Shown here: positions 31,556 to 35,375 of the stretch, piece by piece
How the letters are laid out: each line of letters begins with the position of its first letter
Position numbering within the stretch: the stretch's first letter is position 1
Assembly: GCA_902770725.1 (NCBI GenBank)
Contig: CACXUA010000008.1
Span: 29,202 to 64,576, forward strand
Length of the DNA: 35,375 nucleotides
Reading direction: 5' to 3'
Source: an uncultured Bacteroidales bacterium
GTDB lineage: Bacteria; Bacteroidota; Bacteroidia; Bacteroidales; Bacteroidaceae
Translations under genes and position numbers: made by a program
Notes under the pieces: model-generated
Told to the model about the DNA's origin: nothing
Databases searched by the model: none
Seen by the model: only the letters and a program-made list of their open reading frames with translations

Positions 31556-31563
31556 TACTTTTA
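31556..31563 (+). promoter_or_regulatory. Probable -7 box of polA
   Basis: TACTTTTA matches TAnnTTTG at all but the last base, 22 nt before ATG 31586. A purine-rich AAAGGACAGAAAAAG follows and can serve as ribosome-binding site. Confidence 0.45.
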
Positions 31564-31585
31564 CAACATAAAAGGACAGAAAAAG

Positions 31586-34111
31586 ATGCAGAAACTCTAT
31601 TTACTGGATGCTTACGCACTGATTTATCGTGCTTATTACGCCTTTATTAAGAACCCGAGAATCAACTCGAAGGGCGAAAACACGTCAGCAATCCTTGGCT
31701 TTGTCAACACGCTGGAAGAGGTCATCTCGAAGGAAGCTCCAACACATCTGGGCGTTGCCTTCGACCCGCACGGCGGCACGTTCCGACACGAGGCCTACCC
31801 CGAGTACAAAGCCCAACGCGAGGAAACGCCCGAAGCCATCAGGTTTGCTGTACCCATCATCAAGGATATCTTGGCCGCCTACCACATCCCCGTGCTCGAA
31901 GTTCCTGGCTTTGAGGCGGACGACGTCATCGGCACGTTGGCTCATCAGGCTGACCTGAAGGGCATAGACACCTTTATGATGACGCCCGACAAGGATTTCG
32001 GACAACTCGTCACAGAACGCATCAAGCAGTACCGACCTGCTGTGGGAAGAAACAGCGAGGCAGAGATTCTGGGCATCGAGGAAGTGAAGAAGAAGTGGGG
32101 CTTGCAGTCACCCAGCCAAGTCATCGATATGTTAGGACTGATGGGCGACAGCGTCGATAACATCCCTGGCTGCCCGGGAGTGGGCGAGAAGACAGCTCAG
32201 AAACTCATCGAGGAGTTCGGCAGCATCGAAAATCTGCTGTCATCGACGGACAAACTGAAGGGCGCGCTCAAGGAAAAGGTAGAGGGAAACGTCGAGAAAA
32301 TCAAGCAAAGCAAGTGGCTGGCCACTATCAATCAGGAGGTTCCAATCAGCCTCGACATGGAACTTCTCGAGTTGAAAGAGCCCGATAGGGACAGGTTGCA
32401 GGATATCTTCAAACGCCTCGAGTTCCGTCAACTCTTGAATAAAAGAAGCCCCCTCCCTGCCTCTCCGAAGGAGGAGGAGGAGAGCCAACCTGCCAAGAAC
32501 AACGATGGTTCCTTGCAGCTTGACCTGTTTGGTGCAGCTCCGGAAAGCAAACCTACTGCCTCGACAAAAAAGGTCGAGCAACCACAACAACTTGACCTCT
32601 TCGACCAGCCAAGCAGCCCAATTCCTGCTACTTCGAAGGTTGAAGAACCTGCCGAACCATTCGTCGTGAAAGATGGGGTAGTTGTTGGTCACAACCTGAA
32701 GGCTAATTGGAAAGAGCTCAAGGCACAGCATCTCACCGAACTCCCCATGTTCGATACGGAGATTGCACACTATATCCTGCACCCCGAAATGCGCCATTAT
32801 CTGGATTATCTGCTGTCCATCTACGGCTGCAAGAACCTCTGCGAACTCAAACAAAGCCTGGAGGAAGAACTCAAGAAGGAAGGTTTGTGGAGCCTCTTCA
32901 CAGACATAGAGATGCCACTCATGCCTGTCCTCGCAGAGATGGAGGAGGCTGGCGTAATGATTGACACTGAGGGACTTAAGGAGACCAGCAGGCTGTTCAC
33001 GGAGCAGATGCTGGCTTTGGAACAAGAGATACACAGCTTGGCTGGCCTGAACTTCAATATAAGCAGCCCGAAGCAGGTGGGCGAAGTGCTCTTCGAAACA
33101 CTCAAACTCGACTCAAAAGCCAAGAAGACCAAGAAAGGGCAATACGTCACAAACGAAGAGGTGCTTGAGGCCCTGAAACGGAAACACCCGATTGTCGGCA
33201 AGATTCTAGAGTATAGAGGACTGAAGAAACTGCTGGGCACATACATAGACGCCCTACCTGGACTCATCAATCCACAGACCGGACACATCCATACTTCATT
33301 CAATCAGACTGTTACGGCAACGGGTCGTCTGTCGTCGTCGAACCCCAACCTGCAGAACATTCCCGTTCGCGATGCCCAGGGAAAAGAGGTGCGCAAGGCG
33401 TTCATACCTTATCCGGGACAGCTTTTCTTCAGCGCCGATTACAGCCAAATAGAGCTGCGCATTATGGCTCACCTCAGCAAAGACGAGAACTTGATTGAGG
33501 CTTTCCTGCAAGGAAACGATATCCATCAGGCAACAGCCGCTAAAATCTTCAAGAAGCCGCTTGAAGAAGTCACTCCAGACGAAAGACGGAAGGCCAAGAC
33601 GGCTAACTTTGGCATCATCTACGGCATCAGCGCCTTTGGTTTGGCAGAAAGGATGGGTGTATCTAGGACGGAAGCCAAACAGCTTATAGATGAGTACTTT
33701 ACGACCTATCCTGGCGTGAAGGCCTACATGGACAAGAGCATCGAAATGGCTCGCGAAAAGGGTTTCACGGAGACCATCTTCAAGCGTCGTTGCCAGTTGC
33801 CCGACATCAACTCGAACAACTCGGTGGTTCGCGGTTATGCAGAAAGGAATGCAATCAATGCCCCTATTCAGGGTTCGGCAGCCGACATCATCAAGATTGC
33901 CATGATTCGCGTCAGCCGGCGCATGAAAGAGGAGGGTTTGAAGTCGAAGATGATCCTGCAGGTGCACGACGAACTCAACTTCTCGGTTCTGCCTGAGGAG
34001 AAGGAGAAGTTGCAAGCCTTAGTGATAGAAGAGATGCAAGGTGCAGCACAGCTCAGCGTCCCCCTCATCGCCGACTGCGGCTGGGGCACCAACTGGCTCG
34101 AAGCACATTAA
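31586..34111 (+). CDS. polA: DNA polymerase I lacking a functional 3'-5' exonuclease
   Basis: An 841-aa family A polymerase (E. coli: 928). The 5' nuclease/flap domain spans about 1-285 (FEADDVIGTLAH, TPDKDFGQLV, GLMGDSVDNIPGCPGVGEKTA). Polymerase motifs are intact: ADYSQIELRIMAHLS (617), RRKAKTANFGIIYG (667) and QVHDELNFSV (792). Between them the proofreading domain is cut down. There is no Exo I DxE motif, the Exo II site reads VVGHNLKANWKEL without its Asp, and the Exo III YxxxD motif is absent before IEMPLMPVL. A linker (286-360) holds two copies of QLDLF, at 311-315 and 335-339, a match to the sliding-clamp binding pentapeptide. Confidence 0.96.
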   Translation: MQKLYLLDAYALIYRAYYAFIKNPRINSKGENTSAILGFVNTLEEVISKEAPTHLGVAFDPHGGTFRHEAYPEYKAQREETPEAIRFAVPIIKDILAAYHIPVLEVPGFEADDVIGTLAHQADLKGIDTFMMTPDKDFGQLVTERIKQYRPAVGRNSEAEILGIEEVKKKWGLQSPSQVIDMLGLMGDSVDNIPGCPGVGEKTAQKLIEEFGSIENLLSSTDKLKGALKEKVEGNVEKIKQSKWLATINQEVPISLDMELLELKEPDRDRLQDIFKRLEFRQLLNKRSPLPASPKEEEESQPAKNNDGSLQLDLFGAAPESKPTASTKKVEQPQQLDLFDQPSSPIPATSKVEEPAEPFVVKDGVVVGHNLKANWKELKAQHLTELPMFDTEIAHYILHPEMRHYLDYLLSIYGCKNLCELKQSLEEELKKEGLWSLFTDIEMPLMPVLAEMEEAGVMIDTEGLKETSRLFTEQMLALEQEIHSLAGLNFNISSPKQVGEVLFETLKLDSKAKKTKKGQYVTNEEVLEALKRKHPIVGKILEYRGLKKLLGTYIDALPGLINPQTGHIHTSFNQTVTATGRLSSSNPNLQNIPVRDAQGKEVRKAFIPYPGQLFFSADYSQIELRIMAHLSKDENLIEAFLQGNDIHQATAAKIFKKPLEEVTPDERRKAKTANFGIIYGISAFGLAERMGVSRTEAKQLIDEYFTTYPGVKAYMDKSIEMAREKGFTETIFKRRCQLPDINSNNSVVRGYAERNAINAPIQGSAADIIKIAMIRVSRRMKEEGLKSKMILQVHDELNFSVLPEEKEKLQALVIEEMQGAAQLSVPLIADCGWGTNWLEAH

Positions 34112-34124
34112 ACAGCTAATTATA

Positions 34125-34250
34125 AAACTAGGCGTGCTTAGTTGGAGAATTAAACGTGCTTAGTTCGAAAAGATCACGTGGATAATTTGAAAAGTTCACG
34201 TGTGAAGTTGACAAAGATCACGTGTGAAGTTGACAAAGATCACAGGCATT
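34125..34250. repeat. 22-bp tandem repeat array C (6 units) between convergent genes
   Basis: Units start at 34125, 34147, 34169, 34191, 34213 and 34235 (the last cut by the antiporter stop). Cores read CGTG in the first five, and in units 3-5 the core is extended to the palindrome CACGTG. Units 4 and 5 differ at two bases only. The array begins 13 nt after the polA stop and reaches the antiporter stop codon (34250-34252), so it fills the gap between the two convergent genes. Confidence 0.88.
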
Positions 34251-35375
34251 CAAATTACCATCGACAGCATGCTGAGGTCGGCTTCCTCGCCCACAACCCA
34301 AACGATGTCGCCTTGAGTGAATTGACGCTTTGCTGGAACTGTGTCGAGATGACCTTCCTGATTCTCCACTCCAACCACCATACAATGGTAACGCAAACGG
34401 AAATCTATTTCCTGAAGGGTCTGTCCGATGAGGGGACTACTTTCGCTTAGTCGGATGGAGATGACAGAGAGATTGTGCTTCTCCTTGTTCCGCTCCTGTA
34501 AAGGCAGCACTTCCTGTTCGCTTCTCAACCGCAGAGATTCGATGGCTTCGCTGCCAGCCACTACTTCGAGAATATCGCCAGGATAGATGCGATGGCCTCC
34601 TCCAGGAATGTTTATCCTGTGTCCTGAGCGCAGAATTGCAGCAATATGCACGCGATCTGTCTTGCCGAAATGGAGTTGGGAAAGCGTCTTTCCGCCCCAA
34701 CGAGAATGAACAGGAATCTTAACGCGAGCTATTTGCAAGTCCTTTCCCCTGAGCCGACGTCCATAACTCAACACATTCTGCTGTTCCCTGAGTTGCAGAT
34801 TCTGCTTGAACGTACGCTCCATCTTTATACTCGTAAACTTGACAACTCTGCTCACCACCATGAAAATGAGAGCTGCTATGCTGATTAAAACCTCCCATAC
34901 CCACCAAAGAGGTGAAACGTACGACACTACATTATATGTTATTATTAAGCCAAGAATGGCCTTCCCTAACAAGATGAGTCGGACGAGGAATGCATTCATT
35001 TTCCCCGATGAAATCAGGTATTTAACCTCTCTACTACGGTTCTTCTTGATGACAATTGGTCTGATGCAAGGCGAAAGGAGCAGAAGGGTGATGATACAAC
35101 AAACAAGGGTGCCGTACCATTCGCCTAAGATGTGCTTGCAGAGAGGCAATATCGTGGCAAAACTAAACAGGGTAAGCGCAATACTTATCGTGAGATAAGC
35201 AGCAGTTTGAAACAGAATTGCGGGCAAGAAACGCTTCCAGGCTATACCTTTTGAAAGCCTGACACGCTCTACTCTCTTGTTTATCGAAAGCGTTTTGCCG
35301 CGATTGATGAGCGACTGTATCTGGTCGCTCAAGGAATTTTCTATGTGATTGGCAGCCTTCGGAGAGAGTTTTATG
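34250..35375 (-). CDS. C-terminal part of a cation:proton antiporter with two TrkA_C (RCK_C) domains, cut by window edge
   Basis: The frame is open to the right edge, and residues upstream of the first TTG codon (35332) read KLSPKAANHIENS, a natural linker, so the true start lies outside. Visible: four hydrophobic helices (VRLSKGIAWKRF then LPAILFQTAAYLTISIALTL, LVCCIITLLLLSP, LILLGKAILGLIITYNVVSY, WEVLISIAALIFMVVSRVV), followed by two regulatory domains. The first is at LQIARVKIPVHSRWGGKTL...YPGDILEVVAGSEAI; the second is at LSVISIRLSESSPLIGQTLQ...TQGDIVWVVGEEADL. RCK_C domains bind ligands and gate K+ or Na+/H+ transporters. Bacteroidetes carry CPA2-type antiporters with this tail; the ion is unknown. 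Confidence 0.78.
   Translation of the reverse strand, partial: IKLSPKAANHIENSLSDQIQSLINRGKTLSINKRVERVRLSKGIAWKRFLPAILFQTAAYLTISIALTLFSFATILPLCKHILGEWYGTLVCCIITLLLLSPCIRPIVIKKNRSREVKYLISSGKMNAFLVRLILLGKAILGLIITYNVVSYVSPLWWVWEVLISIAALIFMVVSRVVKFTSIKMERTFKQNLQLREQQNVLSYGRRLRGKDLQIARVKIPVHSRWGGKTLSQLHFGKTDRVHIAAILRSGHRINIPGGGHRIYPGDILEVVAGSEAIESLRLRSEQEVLPLQERNKEKHNLSVISIRLSESSPLIGQTLQEIDFRLRYHCMVVGVENQEGHLDTVPAKRQFTQGDIVWVVGEEADLSMLSMVI

Noticed and set aside
34169-34234. CACGTG cores in array C as extra parS sites
   Set aside because: The flanks (TTCACGTGTGAA, ATCACGTGTGAA) break the GTTTCACGTGAAAC palindrome; they are better explained as units of the 22-bp family.
35330-35332. TTG at 35332 as the start of the antiporter-like protein
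   Set aside because: The frame continues upstream with plausible protein sequence to the window edge, and a complete protein would need the missing transport domain.
1-35375. tRNA, rRNA or insertion sequences
   Set aside because: I looked for tRNA T-arm and acceptor patterns, rRNA segments and transposase motifs in gaps and frames and found none I could support by eye; a tRNAscan/Infernal run would be decisive.

Overview
The window looks like chromosomal DNA of a Bacteroidales bacterium, probably Prevotellaceae-like. This rests on Bacteroidetes-type promoters (TAnnTTTG -7 boxes, some with a TTG/TTTG element about 20 nt upstream), a three-gene sdhCAB operon with a single cytochrome b subunit, a DUF2975/Xre pair, a BT4734-like primase fused to DUF3987, and a fused SpmA/SpmB membrane protein. 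G+C is about one half by eye. I see no rRNA, tRNA, CRISPR array, transposase or integrase.

Layout. 1-602: start of a secreted metallophosphoesterase cut by the window edge. 748-4035: CapA-like lipoprotein (+), then a minus-strand run of bcp, a secreted protein and an acyltransferase. 4172-6244: DUF2975 membrane protein, YozG-like repressor and a TlpA-like thioredoxin. 6335-7993: murQ diverging from a membrane-anchored coiled-coil/HTH protein. 8081-9502: NfeD and SPFH pair. 9503-13643: accessory-looking block with inverted 9-bp repeats, an AT-rich tract, a HIRAN-domain protein and a primase/P-loop protein. 13808-17287: sdhCAB (minus). 17460-23802: mnmG, a parS-like site, apt, uvrC, dtd, a MazG-like hydrolase and deoC. 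24040-29497: OmpA-family lipoprotein, S41 protease, ybeY, ruvB and SpmAB. 29627-31496: polyprenyl synthase and gluQRS (minus). 31586-34111: polA. 34250-35375: C-terminal part of a cation:proton antiporter, cut by the edge.

The most unusual signal is a dispersed family of direct tandem arrays with an exact 22-bp period. The six arrays lie at 9530-9617, 17855-17964, 20011-20142, 24919-25006, 29497-29628 and 34125-34250. Units carry a four-base core, nearly always CGTG or CACG, at positions 9-12 of the repeat. The common form is AAAC, four variable bases, CGTGC, two variable bases, AATTG. Two arrays fill almost exactly the gap between convergent stop codons. One runs into the uvrC start codon. 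Two form terminator-like hairpins where neighbouring units have opposite core orientation. One lies in frame inside mnmG, giving that tRNA-modification enzyme about 30 extra residues with a 22-residue periodicity.

Other points: a 14-bp perfect palindrome matching the ParB/Spo0J parS consensus lies directly after mnmG. DNA polymerase I lacks its proofreading exonuclease motifs and carries two QLDLF sliding-clamp motifs in its linker. Three genes (capA-like, murQ, HIRAN) begin 4-7 nt after a -7 box and may be leaderless. Several divergent or autoregulated promoters carry repeated candidate operators.
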